A stretch of 64,000 nucleotides of DNA from Malurus cyaneus samueli (taxonomy: Eukaryota; Chordata; Aves; Passeriformes; Maluridae): contig CM019236.1 in assembly GCA_009741485.1 (NCBI GenBank), positions 62,567,625 through 62,631,624 of the forward strand, read 5' to 3'. Shown piece after piece: positions 33,982-48,200 of this stretch. The translations under genes and the position numbers were made by a program. The notes under the pieces were generated by a model. It had not been told where the DNA came from and did no database searches. It worked only from the letters and a program-made list of their open reading frames with translations. Numbering within the stretch: the stretch's first letter is position 1; the number at the start of each line of letters is the position of its first letter.

Positions 33982-36900
33982 TGAGGGTAGAGAAGACAAA
34001 TTGGAGTGTCTTAGTTACAACTGACACACTTGAGATATAAAGGCTTTTGCCAGCCACGGATACCAGTTGTGCTTCTTTGTGGCATGTTTGAACACCGCAT
34101 GTTGCCTTAGTATAGTTCTCAGGTTGCCTCTGCTGTATTCAGTCTGTCATCCTGGCAGTTGTGAATCTATGATCTCCTTTCTTCCTACCACTGGAGTTTG
34201 GCACACGTGTCACTAGGAGAGATGTGAGAGAAGCATATGGTGTTGCTGTAGTTGGGGAGGGATTCCTTGTGGAAAGTACGAGTGCTGGAAGTTTGACGTC
34301 ACCTGGAAGCTTTTTTTCCTTAATAATTGTTATTTTTGCTTTATTGAAATGGACATGTCTGTCCATAAACAGGCCCCTTGCCACTGCAACAGATGGGCAG
34401 AAACATAAGTAGCCAGGAGAATAGATCTGTATACCTCTCAAATGTGTAATGGTCTGATTCTCAGAAAGCTGTCAGTGTAGTTCTTCATAGGGAACTTCCT
34501 TGGCATATGGCTATAAGGGAGATAGCTTATTACTCAATTACTTTGAAACACCCAAACTATCAAATGTAATGTGCTGCGCTTTCCTCTCTAATGAAAAAGA
34601 AGCAGAATGTCTGAAGATAACAAAAAAAGTTTATATTTCTCTGTTTAAGTGAAGAAGAGGCTCTAAGGACAGCAAGGCTTGAAACCTCTGATATGCTGAT
34701 ATGCGGTGCACACCAGTTGGCAGTCCCGTATTCCATCAAGTGTTTACAAGCCAGAAGCAGACAATGGTAACTGGTGCTCGGGCAATCAAGCAGCTGGAAC
34801 ACAAGCATAGCTAACACAGAGAATGGGTATCACACTGTCTATAGGAGTATGTTTTCTTCATTCCTGGTTAGTATTACAAATCTAACACCTACAATTTTTT
34901 AGAAACTCGCCTCCTAGGGATCTAACAGATTGATCTAATCTAAAAACTACTGACTTTATATAAGCAAAAACTGTCACTTAAAGAAATAACGCAGACAACT
35001 CAGATGCTAGATGTTGTGTTTGGCAGCACATTAACCAGCTGGCAGCTGGATGGTAGCAGCTGCACGTTCTATTTCTTGTCTTTGTGAGGATGTTTTCTGA
35101 AGGTTGACAACAAAGGACACAACCCTAAGAAACCTGCTTCTTAGCTCTGCTATCTGCTGTACTCCTCGTAATACACTTTGTGATAATAAGAAAATCAGTA
35201 GTTTCAAAACATAAGAATTGATCCAATTAGAAATATAAAATAATATCTTTCCTCAAGACTGCTGGTTTATTTCCCAGGTCTACATGGGGAATATTAGAGA
35301 ACATTAAAACAGAACAATTAATAATATTCAATCATAATAAACTAGAACATTTTGTAGTGTTGTAGGGGAATAGGAGGTTGGGTCTAAGGCCTGAATTTCT
35401 ACTTCCATGCATGTGCAGAGGAAGGTATGACCTTCATCAAGCACACACCTGCAATGTGTTGTTAAATGGGGCCATTCAGGCATGAACAGTAATGCAGCTT
35501 TAGCAGTATGCAGCACTGCAGAACCCAGCTGCACAAGAGATGACTTGTGGGACAGACTGAACAGAGTCCCACACTGCTGCAATTGCAGTTACCCCTGGAA
35601 AGCCTGCCTTGATCACCTCCAAGAGAACTCAGACAGCAGGGTAGAGATGTCACTGCCAACTGCACACAGCCCCAAAAGTGAGTGTTAGATAATTCACTTG
35701 CCCTTGAAATGGAGGCACCAGAGGGTGTCTGTGAGACCTGCTAATTGATAAGCATTGATGCTGAAGCCTGGACAAACATGTTCTCTGGCACAGCCTAATG
35801 TTCATGCTGGAGATGCTTTTCCAAATCCTAAATTGCTCATGGAAAGACTTTCCTATTTTTGAATCTAATCTTGTTTTTCATTCTTTACGGATAAACCAAG
35901 TCACATGCAGGGTCCAAATTGCAATCACTTGTTAAGTCTAAACTCTTTTTGCATATATTCCAGTATATATGTCTTCATTTCCAGTGGTGATCAGAAGACC
36001 ACTCAGCAGATTCAGAAAAGAATGGAGCACTGCTGTCCTAGATGTGAAAAAAATCTTAAAAATTTAATTTCCAACTTTGACAACTTGTTTTCTGGAAACC
36101 TGATCTGTAGTGAAGAGCTAGTGAAAACAATGTTATCAGATTACCTGAATTCCTGCTGGGTAACAGTGCCATTAATTATATGCTTACGGTTAAGTGCATG
36201 CAAGTACAAGATCTGAGCCTAAGAAAGTAAGGGATTTGAAAATAAAGAGAGATACAATTAATCCTATATTTTAAAGGTAAACTGAAAAAATCTCTGCACA
36301 CTTTTGTGCCTTTTGATTGCTGCTACATAGCTGTTTAAAAATTGAAAGCAAAAGTAGATTCCAGTTAGCTTGGGAGTGAAAAACACTTAGATATAAGACA
36401 AATTTGTTACTGAAAGAAAAATTAAATACTCAAATATGGAGTTTAAAGTAGAGAACAAAGTAGCTTGTAAAGATGCAATAAGCAATATAAGCTATGTGAC
36501 AGCTAGAGTGGTTGCATAATGCAGACAAAAAAACCTGTTTTCTGACCATCTCCAGAAAAATGTGCTTGAAAGCAGATAGGGTCAGGACATAATTTGATTA
36601 GTTCTTGAGCATCATTCGTCTCTCTCAGTTATTGTTGATTTTCTTGGTTTGGTTCGGTTTGTTTTTGTAGGGTGATGCATCTGAGCTAACACTGAAGCCA
36701 TGACTCAAAGAATTTTAGAGGGATAGCTGTATTTTAAGTCTAGGTTAAAAAAAAGTCAGAGAAAACACTGTTTCTAGTAAAGGAATATTTTTAAACTTAC
36801 ATCACTCTGTCTATGGAATAACTCCACTGAGCTCAGATTCAAAGCTGCAGATTTGCACAAATGTTAAGTCATCTCAGAAACTAGGTATTTGTTTGTTATA

Positions 36901-39900
36901 AATATCTGAACCTAGAAAGATAAACAGTTGTGTTAAAAAGGGGCCATGGCAGGTCAGGATTGCAGAAAACTTAATTTATTCAGCTTAAAAAGCAAGGACT
37001 AGCCACTTACAATTCCATGTGATTGAGGTGACTCATTCTTGGCAGTAACGTAGTATAGCAGAATGGAAAATCATCTTGATTTGTAATACTAAACAGAAGC
37101 TCATATATACCATAATAAGATGGAGGATGACTATATGAGAAGGACTTACATGCTTAGGTTCAAGTGAATTGAAAATTTAGACATACTTTTTTGCTTGCTT
37201 TGAAATAATCTGAGAGAAGTTCAGAAAAATTTACTATGCTGTTTCATAAGCCAAACTGTATTTTTGCATCACAAAATTGTGTCTTTGCATGTGCCCTTTT
37301 TTGCGATGTCATTCCATCATGGTGTGTTTAGGTTTAAGTGAAGCATTGCACAGCTTCACAAATGGAGCTATGATCTAAGAAGAAAAAGGCACCACCATGA
37401 AATTAATTTTACTGGACGAGTACCTTGGTTGTATATGCTAACATATACATGGAGATGGTGAAGATGATATGGAGGGCTCGATATTAATATACATATATAT
37501 TTGGCAGGTTCACATGTGGGGAAATAATGAGTTTTCCCCTAAGTTGTGGAATCCTTAAATTAGAGATGCTTTCTCCTTTTTGTTATTTATCTCTGTGCTA
37601 ACACTGACAGCTTTGAATATATTTCAAAAACAGCTTGTAAAAAAAAATGTTTTTTTTTTTTTTGTTTTAATGTAAGAATTCGTGTATTCAGAGTGGAAGA
37701 AAATGAAGTTAAAGATGTGCAGAGCCAGACTTCTTCACTACCATGCAGAAGACAGCCTCTATTTAGAAAGAGATTTCCAAACAGTAATAATGCCAAGGCT
37801 TGCTGACCTTTTTGCTTCAGCTCTCTATGGTTCATGGAATTATTTTCAAAAAATGGAACTTGTGAGACTGTTCACTGAAGTTTAGTTGTTTGTGTGCTTT
37901 GCAGTACAGATAAGACACCAAAATGAAGCCTTTGTTTAAAAGAAGATAGGCACCACAAGTTTATCTCATTGAGGTCTTGATAGAAAAAGTCATTTGTAGG
38001 AAGTAGGTTTAGGTGTAAAAGATGACATATACAGGTAATGGATATTACAACTATTCTTGTCATTCTCTGGATTTGGAATACTAGTAAGCTTGGATTTTAA
38101 TTTTTTTATCAAGATGTGTAATAAGATAAAATACAGATGGACCATTACGTCATGGGAAAGAGAATATCTTTCTTTGTTTGGACCTGTCATGCCTTGTATG
38201 GTCCTGCAATATTGAGGTGTTTCTCAAGTAAAACCTAGAGGTACTTGCCCTGCTGCATTCTGTGTCTCCTACATACATATTTATATGAGTGCAGGATTAG
38301 TAATCTGACTGCCTACAATTTATCCAGTGACTGTGATCATGCTAATGTGCAGTTCCTATTAATTTATCACCTATGAGATTTATTCTGAATTTTGAAACCT
38401 CTAAACACAAATGATTAGAGAAAAAAGAGAGCATGACAAGAAAATGTTTCCTTCACTTTTCTAAAATAGTTATGTAGGAGTTTTTTTCTCAAAAATAGCC
38501 TTTTTTGAGGCTATTCATGAGCCATTATAAATGTAATTTAATACAGTGTTTGTTCTAATTTTGGATTTTTTAAGCAAAGTTTTGCCTTAAAACTGCAATG
38601 TTTAGTATACCTGACAACTGTAATATTTTAAAAGACTACAAACATCAAATCCATAGCTTTTTAGAGAAGGTAGCTTATATAATTTATTGATACCTTTACA
38701 ATTTCTCTACTACAGTAACTTGAATACATGTCACACAAGAAAAAATTCTATAAGATAAAAGAATTGCAGATGCTATACAACATTGTCATATATTAGTTTC
38801 ACAAATACTATTTTTATACAGATGATATGTGTAGTGTATAGAAGTAGGATGACATGAAGTATTACGTAAGACTTCAATCACTTTTTTTTTCTTCCCCAGA
38901 AATTACCATTAATACAACTGTATATGTGATAGAAGAACAACTGACAACTGAGCTTGCCTTTAAAATGCTAGAATTGGTTCAGGACTCAGCTGTGCTCCAT
39001 GTTTTCTTCATACTATTTTCTTTTGTTGAGATCAGTCAACACAGTTCTGATTTGGGATTTCATCTAACTCTTGTGACTTTGACTCATGTGTGTGAATCAG
39101 CCATTCTAAACATCACTTGAGAGATCCTGTGTATAGACTATCAAAGTCCTTTTGTCACAAATGTGATGTGACAAAACTACTTTTTTTTTACCTTCTCTTT
39201 TAGCATCTTAACATCTCTGGGAGAAGGACAAAAGAACAGAAGCTGTTTAAGTGTACTTAAAAATGAGTTCTTTTACAAGGCAATGGTCAAGTGAATTCCT
39301 CAGGCAAACACTCTGAAACACTTGAAATCAATTTCTCTGCAACAGGTTGAAGTAGTTCCTGGTGACAATCTCTTGTGAGTAAATATTATTAGCACAAAGT
39401 GACAAAACCAGATTCCCTATACAGGTGCAGAAAGCAAAGGAGCAGGGCTATGCACAAGACCTTTGTCACAGAGGAAATAGTTATGACAAAGAGAAGGCAG
39501 AAATACTCGCATGTGAGCTGTATTTTCAGTAACTCGGTGGGATGAGAAGCCTCAGTACAACTGGTGGGAGATACAGAGTGATGCTCCATGGCAGTGATCA
39601 GAGTATTTTTCTGGGGAGAGCTTCCGGTGTTTCTCACCTTGCAGATCCTCTAAAAAGCACTCTGCTAGATGTGCTTTTTATTCTTAGCCTTAGCCTGTTG
39701 AGACTAGACCTGGTTAGTTCGTTTCATAGCTGGAAATAAAGGATGAATTCTCAGACTGAAAACCATTGACCAAGGCCAGTTTTTTCGAACATTAACTGAA
39801 TAAACTGAGATGAAGAGCTCTGTTCCTGGGAACTGTTGTAGCTGATGCTTAAATGTGGGCAGCTCTAAAACTCACGCTGAACTTCAAATATGGGCAATGA

Positions 39901-40470
39901 GCAGAATGAACACATGAAGCTGAAATACTGGCTATGAGTGCCATTTATGGACAGACACAAAAAGTGAATACATTTCCTCTAAGAGCTGCCTGGACCTGGG
40001 GCAGCTTTGGTCTCCAGATCATATTGCTTCATTTCCGTGACTCCGAGCCTGAGTTAATAAACTGTGCTGAGTAAGCTTTTATGTCTCTGCACCTGTCTCC
40101 AGAGCTCCTTAAGGTAATAGAAAAAGGTATGTGTCCTTTGGGAAAAGCTGAATACTTCTTCTGTGATAATTTCAAATGCTGTCTTTTAAACCTGCCCTAT
40201 TAATTCTGAGCAAGTTTTCAAATTGATGAACCCAGGAAATGGAGTGTGTGTAAGAAAAATTTATCCTGAAAAAGTAGTCGAGCTCATTTATTTATGTGGT
40301 AACGCTCCTTGCTTAATTTTATTTTAATTTTGTCATCCTCAAAAGCTGGGGTATTTTTGAATACAAAGATACTAAAGACCTGCAAATGATACTTTTATTT
40401 AAACTAGTTACCATGTGATGACATCACAATCACTGAAAGGTACTTCACCATAATTTTTTTCATTTATATT

Positions 40471-41200
40471 TGTCTTGGGTTGATGTTTGGTGCCAGTTTT
40501 GTTCTGTATTCCTTTTCCGTTGGCACATATGCCCAAAAAATGTTTATCTCTTTAAATGCAACCCGGAAGAAGGAGCAGGGGCTGCTGGGAAGCCACAGCG
40601 GACAGTTTAACGGCCAGTGCTGCCACGCGGTCTGGCTGCTGAAGCTGCGCTTTCCTCTCTTTCTCTCTGCTTCTCGCCGTAGGAGCCCTCGCTTGCTACG
40701 TGGAGCAGAGTTACAGTGTCGCAGTTTCTGCTGGCTCAGTTTGTTGGCTTCGGCGGCTTTTCCTCAAACATCCCCTCTGCGTCTCCTGCTGCTCCTCGGG
40801 CGCTCCTGGTGAGGGAGGGGCCTCACGGCTCCATCCCGTCCGGGATTTCGGGGTGGACTGGGCTGGCAGCGGAGGCACACCGAGCCCTCCTCTGATTCAT
40901 CCACTGGGAAGCTGAGACTGTGGTACCATTCTTTTCTTTCGGTTGTTTTTTCCCTTTTGCCACTGTTACAATAACCGCCACGTGGGTTTTCCTTTTGTTT
41001 CTTTTTCCCGGGGGCGGAGTCACTGCCTTGCTGTGTGGCGAGTTTTTTTATTTGAATACTGAAGGTTACTTTTTATCTGTATCCTTGCTATATAACGGTT
41101 ACTCTTTATCTGTGTCCTGTGGGCAGTGGTTTGGTTTTTGTTTTTTTTGTTAATAAAACTATCTTTTTTCTCTTCACCTTTTTTTGCCCAGCATCTATTT
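40471..41200 (+). mobile_element. Probable solo LTR of an endogenous retrovirus
   Basis: The block begins with TG (TGTCTTGGGTTGATGTTTGG), has an abruptly GC- and CpG-rich middle (about 40,560-40,900) unlike its flanks, a TATA-like TATATAAC near 41,089 and an AATAAA at 41152-41157 close to its right end, in the order expected of U3-R-U5. No gag, pol or env sequence lies beside it, so it looks like a solo LTR. The left edge is firm; the right edge (41,170-41,235) is not, because I could not find an exact target-site duplication. A free-standing CpG-rich promoter is the alternative. Confidence 0.5.
41064..41118 (+). repeat. Tandem imperfect 33-base-period repeat within the probable LTR
   Basis: GGTTACTTTTTATCTGTATC at 41064 recurs as GGTTACTCTTTATCTGTGTC at 41097, with a TATA-like element between them. 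Such short duplications are common near LTR promoters. Confidence 0.6.
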
Positions 41201-41235
41201 CTTGTTGGAGGGGAAAAAATTTCAAATTTATTTTA

Positions 41236-44200
41236 TTTCAGAGGAAACGTTTCCCTGTGACTTTGCTCTTGAAAACATTGTCTCAAAACCAAGACAATAT
41301 TTAACACTCTGCTCACACGAGAAGTTACTCTTTCTACTACTGGTCATTCAGATACTGGAAGTTAACAGGGGTTTTAGTTCCCGTGTAGCTTTCATGATTA
41401 AACTAAATGTGGAGACACTTCAGTTGCAAGCAAAACTTGTTCATATTTGAAATAAATTTGACTGGCCTCATTTATAGTAATTTAATGTTTTGTAAGCATA
41501 GACTCTCAGTATGTGCCACTATTGCTAGCAATGAGGAGTTTAAAATGAAATAATTGGCATCACATCACTGTTGTGGAGTCTTTTGTAGTGCACACTCAGG
41601 TATTGTGTAAAATGAATGTAATAAGCATGGATTTTCTCTTCTCTTTACTAGGGATCTTGCTTGATAAACTCAAATAAAATGTAGCTTACATCTGATTCAT
41701 ACTTTGCTACTACTTCAAACCTGCTATTCATGAGTAAAGAAAAGTTGTCATGGAAACTTGAACTGGGAGATGCAAGACAATAATTTTATTCAAATCCTTT
41801 ATTCAATGAATATGTTCTCTTGCTGTTAATTAAGTGTGAATTACTTATGGTTTCCTTGTATTTTTTCTGTTATTTGAAATAAGTTGCTAAGCAATTCCTA
41901 TTAATGTAATTTCTGAGTCCTTCTTTGCACACATTTAATATATGACTTTGAAAAGATCCATTAGTTTTGATTGAAAAAAACCAGTCACATGATAGGGTGT
42001 GTTGCTTTTCCTAATGCATCAGATACGTTTCTTTTCCCTATAAAAATACTATTTTCTTCTTAATTTCATAGTTTTGATCCTAATACTTCTTATTTTTGGT
42101 TATTCGCTTAACAGACCATCTTCTGGGAGACATTCCTGTCTGTGCATCCATTTATTATAATAGTTGTTGAATATAAGAAGACAAAAGGGATTGGATTTGT
42201 CACATGAACATACTGTAGTAGGTTTTCTTAAAGAATTTTTCCTGGCTCATTGATTAATTAGGAAGTAATTTATATAACAATCTATATGACCTTAGTGCTT
42301 CAAAGAGAATCTATGCAGTGAAATACATTTCTGTCATGAGCAGAGTATTGAACATTTGGGAAGAGTCATTAAATTAGGATTTGTTTTTTCCCAAGTCTAT
42401 TTAAACATTATAAGCAATTTTTAAAATATATTTAGGTAGATGTAAAAATTGTTCTGGTATATAAACAGGTAGGTGTATAAATGACTGTTTTTATAAAAAC
42501 TGAAGCTGAAATACAGCCAGGTGCTTTTTTTTGTAAATTGATGAAATGTGAATAATTCAGACTGATTGATTTTGTAGTCTGTTTTCATGATGATCATAGT
42601 GATTTGCTTAATACTGTGTTTAAAAATTTTTACTTCTTTTTCCTAATGGTTAGTAAGTGATAAATGCACTGAGCTGACAGTCATGGAAATTTCTCTGTGA
42701 ATGTATGGTTTCAATCTAGTCTGCTGAGCTTCTCCAAGTGAATTTCTTTAAACTGAACTGTTCTCATTGGCAAGTTACATGAGCAAGTTGCATTTAAAAG
42801 TGGAAAATGCCTGTTTCTGCTTCAAAGGGTCCTGCAGTCACCTCTGTGTTCTGACTTTTCCTCTGACTTTGTGCTCACTTACCCCCCCTATTCATATTGC
42901 TTTTTCTTCCCCTGTATCTACGGTTACATTAATTTTTGAAATGTTTTTCCCCTAGAGCTGTTCCTTGATGTTGCCGTTGAGTGTACCAAGTCACAGGTGT
43001 AAGTGTGGTGTAAATTAATGCGGCTTTGACAAAGTGTGGCTGACAAGCAACTGAGTGGCTCTGATCACCAGTAGCCTGACTGCCTTGCCTCCAAACTCCC
43101 AGGAGATGGCTTGGTTTCAGTAGTTCCTGTTCCTGTATAAGGTATTCTGGAAATAAGACACAGGTCCCATGGAAAGATGTTGCAAGTTTAATGTTCATAT
43201 GTTTAGATGAATCAAAAGATTTTCCTAGTTGGACTACAACCATATATACAAATTTATTAATATATAACAGCAAAAGCCTTGGGATTTTGTTGTTTTGTGG
43301 TTTTTTTTTTACCATGATGAAATATGACTAACATTTTTTGACTGCATGACAAGCATTTCTGGACATATGGTTAGAGGGTTAACAGTGCTGGGCTTGAAGA
43401 GTTGAACTTCAAGAGACGGAAACAGAGATGCTGATTGATAAACAGAAGTTAATGGCAAGGACTGTCTTTTCTCTCCCCGATGCGCCTTTCATGATACAGG
43501 CATTATCTGCATAGATGAGCAGCTGTTTGTTCACTTTGTTCCTGCACCAAGATTGAGACAAATAATTGTGTAGTTTCAGTTGACACAAACATGAATAGAA
43601 CTTGCCTTCTTATGTAAAAATCTTGTCTATCCTTTTTGTGGCTGTGCTTTCTTACCACAGCAAGACCTGTCTTGACTTCCGAATCATGCAAGTAATTGCT
43701 TATTGATTCTCTCTAATCTTTTGGCAGGTGATCTGTGAAACTACTAGTTCAGTTCCTGCATTATTATGAGCTTTGTCAAAATCACTGTTTGTGCCTAGAC
43801 AGACTTTGAAAAAACATTGTCTGAAACAGATCTCATTCAGACAGCATTTCATATCCTGAAAACTCTTATAGCACAAAAAACTAAATAATTTCCTTTTTCA
43901 GAACCTGATGTTTGAAAAACCTTGTTTGGAAGACAAGTAGTTTGTGCTCAAGAAAAGGTAGCGTAAAGTGAGTTAAAGAAAATTGTCTTCTCCAAGGGCT
44001 TTAGTTTTTTAGAAGACTAGCAATAATATGTTTAAATAGACTATATAAAAGCTCTGTTTAGCAAAAAGAATCCAGTGCATTTGTAAGGAAGAAAGCAAGA
44101 ATTAGTTTTCCACTGTTTCTTACTTGTAGAAATTATTACTTACTTGTAGAGATTATTAGTGCAAGTAGAGAACAACTTCATGAAATATCTTGAAATAAAT

Positions 44201-44855
44201 ATTTCAGTTTTGTGTAGGTAGTAGTACTCAAGAGGACATGAGTTCTTCTTTTAATAAAAACAAATCAGCATAGTGAACCATATGTACACTTACCTGAGCA
44301 GACCAAAAGAAATGTCCCATAGTGTATGATAGTTTTCAAACTGCTAGCAAAAATCCATGTCCTATTTACTAGTGTTTGTTCAGAGTAAAAAAGCATTTTT
44401 CAGAGTAACAGTAGCAAAATATCATCATTAAACTAGTGTAAAGTCCAATGCTTGATCTAGTTTCTAATCCCAGGCTATTTTGGAACTAACCCTTGTTTTA
44501 TGCGTAGTATGAGGGATTGAAGGTTTGAGGTTAGAAGAGCCTTTTGAAATAACAAGATTTTCATGTTTCATGGCTTAAGTGTTTATGATATTAGATTTGG
44601 ATATCTACATTTATTCTGCTCATCAGACAACCTGTGTAGGGGGATTATTTTTGACATCTGTTTAATAATCTTCCTTAAAGGAGTGTAAACATAGATTTTA
44701 TTTTAACTGGGCTGTATATAAAAACAAAGTTTTGGCCTATTTTGGTACTGTGTGCCTGTAGAGACAAACATTAGGCACAAGCAGCACAGTGAGCAAGATG
44801 GACATTGTGTATGAAAGATGGGCTTCATTAGTCAGAATTCATCCAACAGTGCTTA
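41236..44855. other. AT-rich stretch with no supported gene
   Basis: Only short open frames are present, without splice or family support. I recognise no repeat. Confidence 0.5.
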
Positions 44856-45290
44856 GTGCCCTCATTTTATGCATTACGAGGCCACATCTGGAATGCTGTA
44901 TCCCATTTTGGAACCCCAGTACAGGAAAGATTTTTCCAAAACTCAAGTGAGGTCAGCAGTAGGTGCTTTGAGCACATAATATTTTCTGAGTGAGGGTGAT
45001 GGGTTTGCTTGGTTCAATTTTCAAAACACTGAAGCCCTCAGCTGCAAGATGGGGTCTGTTTACAAGATGAAACTTCCAGAGATATGAGCTTGAAGGAGAA
45101 AACACAACAAAAGAGATTCTGAGTAGATATAAGGCAAAAAACTGTTGATTGTGGGACTGATTAAACACTGGTGCAAGTGCCCCATGAAAATGTTTAATGT
45201 TTATCCCTATAGATTTCTCATCATAAGCCAGAAACTGAGCGACCTAATCCAGCTTGAAGGCACCTTGCAGACCTGCTTTGTGTAAGAACT
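44856..45290 (+). mobile_element. Old, diverged CR1 LINE fragment, sense
   Basis: GAGGCCACATCTGGAATGCT followed by CCCCAGTACAGGAAAGA, and later TAGATATAAGGCAAAAAACT then GTGGGACTGATTAAACACTG, match the order of well-known CR1 ORF2-end and 3' UTR segments, but with many changes. It is clearly older than the copies at 26.3 and 61.6 kb. The exact edges are approximate. Confidence 0.65.
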
Positions 45291-48200
45291 TGGACCAGAC
45301 AGCATCTGGGGAGAAATTAAGTGATCCCACTTAAACAAAGAATAAATGTGAACAAGATGAGGAGACAGACATGTAAAAATAATTCAAAAGTGCTATTCAC
45401 TTTCTGTGGGTTTTGTGTTTTTTAAAATATTTTTCTTGTATTTGTTAGTGGTGAAGAGCAAGTCTTTTAAGTGGTACTTTGGACAAAACTTAATTTCATC
45501 AATAATGGATATCTTTGAAGAAAAGCTTATTTTTTGAGATTTTAAGTTTTCATTTTTTTCTCTATAAGTAAAAAGAATATATTGAATAAAACTTTAACTA
45601 CATCAGTGTCACATTTTATGTCTTGTCCTCTGTTTATTGCACTCCAGACCATCCATTGCAACTACCACAACATCTGAGTCTAGGAACATTAGTGAAAAAC
45701 AATTAAACTTCTTATTAGTTAGCTAGCTCTAAAAATAGACTTCATTCTCTATCAGTCAACAGCACCTGTGATGAATTTCCCACTTCAAATGCAGAAACCA
45801 TNTAAAAGCTGGAAAGTGTAAGACAGTTGTGTTCCATGCACCATGTATGGTCATTATATGCCTGACCTCCCCTCCTGTAGGAAACGAAATGGGTCTTTTG
45901 CTGACACTGAACAGGTGGCTAACCCACCATGTGTGGAGATAAGATCGATGTAGAGGAATCAAAGGTCGTTTTGATTATGGCAATTGTATTTCTTTTTAAA
46001 GAAAGATGTTTCATTTCAAACAGGTCAGGTAGGAGTAAGTAACAGGCAGTGCAGAAAGCTAAAATAACTTCCAAGCTTTTTATGTGAAGTTATTTTAATT
46101 ATGTTTGATTTATTTTTCCTTTGAATTTGGATCCTGAATTAATTTACAAAACAGTCTCATCTGGAGGTGTGTTGTAGAGAGAAAGCTTTTGGTCTTTTGG
46201 ATGGACTATAAAATATGCTGTCTTGTTCGTTTCCTCCCTGCTTTTCTTTTGTACAGATCTTCCAGCTGTTTCCAAGTAATGATTAGGTATTTGTTATAGT
46301 AAGAGAAATGAAAAAAAACCCCAGAAAATTCAAGGAAAGATATAAGTGGGGTCAAGTTATAGAACACCACCCATCTCCTGAGACTGGGAGAAAAAGAGAA
46401 CGGGCGAAAAGTAAAACGCTGACTAAAATTGTTCCATGGGCAGCAATGTTGTTTCTTTTTTCCTCCTGTTTCCAGATCTAGACCCTACAATTACTTAAGA
46501 ATGAAATAATTTAGCAATTATTTAAATAACAAATTATGTAAAGCTTAATTAACCATAATACACTCATCAGAAACATGAACAAATGTAGAACAGCAGGGAA
46601 TAGATCTACCCACACAAATTCTCTTTCTTCCCAAAAGACCTAGCACATATAATTGCCTTCCTTTTGGTCCAAGTGACTAGAAAACATTTGGGGCTTTTAA
46701 GGATATTCCAGTGAGTAAAAGAGACCAAGCAGTGAGCTGAGTTAGTTTGTTCTGGTTTGTTTGTTTGCAATAATGCAGAGAATTTGTGAGTTTTCTTGAG
46801 CTGAGGAGAAATCAAACAATATCCTCCTCATAATCCTTTAGTTTAGGGCTGAGCCTAGTTTTGTTCCTCTTTCTATGCCCAAACAAATCTGGTTTTTGTT
46901 GTCTTGCTCTATGAGCATCTCACTCTTTTTCTAGATTAAGTGCCCTGCATCCATTCAAGCTTCAAACAAAAACTTATAAAATCCTTTTCACCTGTAGCAA
47001 AGGATTCCTTCGCGTCTTCAGTGATGGGAGATGTGTGAACCAGGTTCAACGAGATTTAAGTTGGTGTCTAAGAATACTCATTGCACTGGTCTATAAAGTC
47101 CCAGACAGGTACTGTTGAAAGATGAAGATGTCCTAGAGCTTAGGCCACAGAAGGAGATGTCTGCCATCACTGTCTTTCTTTCATTTTTCAGAGCTTCAGG
47201 TGGAGCTGCACCTTTGGCAGATGCATTAACACTGTCCTGTGAGGAAAGAATCATTTTTCCAAACAGGCAGGTCTCACACTATTGAGATCAGAGTTTATGC
47301 TGTTAAATGTCATCTAGAATCCAACAGACAACTTAGTAAGGTCAAAGAGTGTCAGTAACCACAGACTTTCAGGAAGTGGTGTGATTGAAAATCAAATCCA
47401 GTCACCTTTTCAAGTCTGGAAGAGGAAACCTCATTTAGATCATGCTGCAGTACAATGAGGTGAGTAAGGTGTGAATAACAACAGAGAGATCTAAACTCAA
47501 AATCTGTGTCCTAGGACCATAACCAGACTTAGATAGGAAGGAGCTTCCTTGGCTGTTGAAACAATATGATTATCTTAACCAACTGGGAAACTAGCAAAGA
47601 TAGTTTTAGCAAGATAAAGAAGTGTAAAAATGTGAGAATATACTGTTGTGAGTGGAATTCAATTGAATAGGTGAGCTTTTCGTAGTGGGCTGGAGCAGCA
47701 AGTGTGAGTCCCAGTGTTGAAGGCATTTTCTCACCCACTTTTTCCCAGCTTTCCCCTCCTGGAAGTCAACACCTTTATGGCAAACCTCTGGATGATGACC
47801 AATGAAGCCATCTTTGGCAGCTATTCTTTCCAGTCCATCACAGGAAAATTTGGATCACATTCTACTCATATTCCTGCAGCAATCACTCATTGAAGCAGCT
47901 GCACTTGGTCTTAAAATCCCTGCCCACACCAGATGCGGGATGGCTGAGAAGATAGAGGAGAATAAAGCAGGGCTGCAGTCCAGTAATATTTCACAGCAAC
48001 ACTGGGTTTTACTGTCAGAAAATCATACAAGTTCTATCAAATATCTGGAAAGATGAAATGGAAGCCTGCCAAGACATAACATGTCTAGAGCCTGGAGAAT
48101 TCAAATGATTTGTTTTTGCAAACCTGCATAGCCATAACACAGATTTTTGTGAATTTCACCAAAACTGGAAATAAATGATTTTTTCATTACCTTCATCCAT

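Larger units (their letters stand above)
28411..40470. other. 12-kb stretch with no supported gene
   Basis: AT-rich single-copy sequence with only short open frames, none with paired splice sites and protein-like content that I would defend. It contains a 17-base poly-C tract (30609-30625) and an 18-base poly-A tract (33964-33981). It may be intergenic or a long intron. Confidence 0.5.

Noticed and set aside
47802..48056. An 84-codon open frame on the + strand.
   Set aside because: Isolated, no motif and no exon context.
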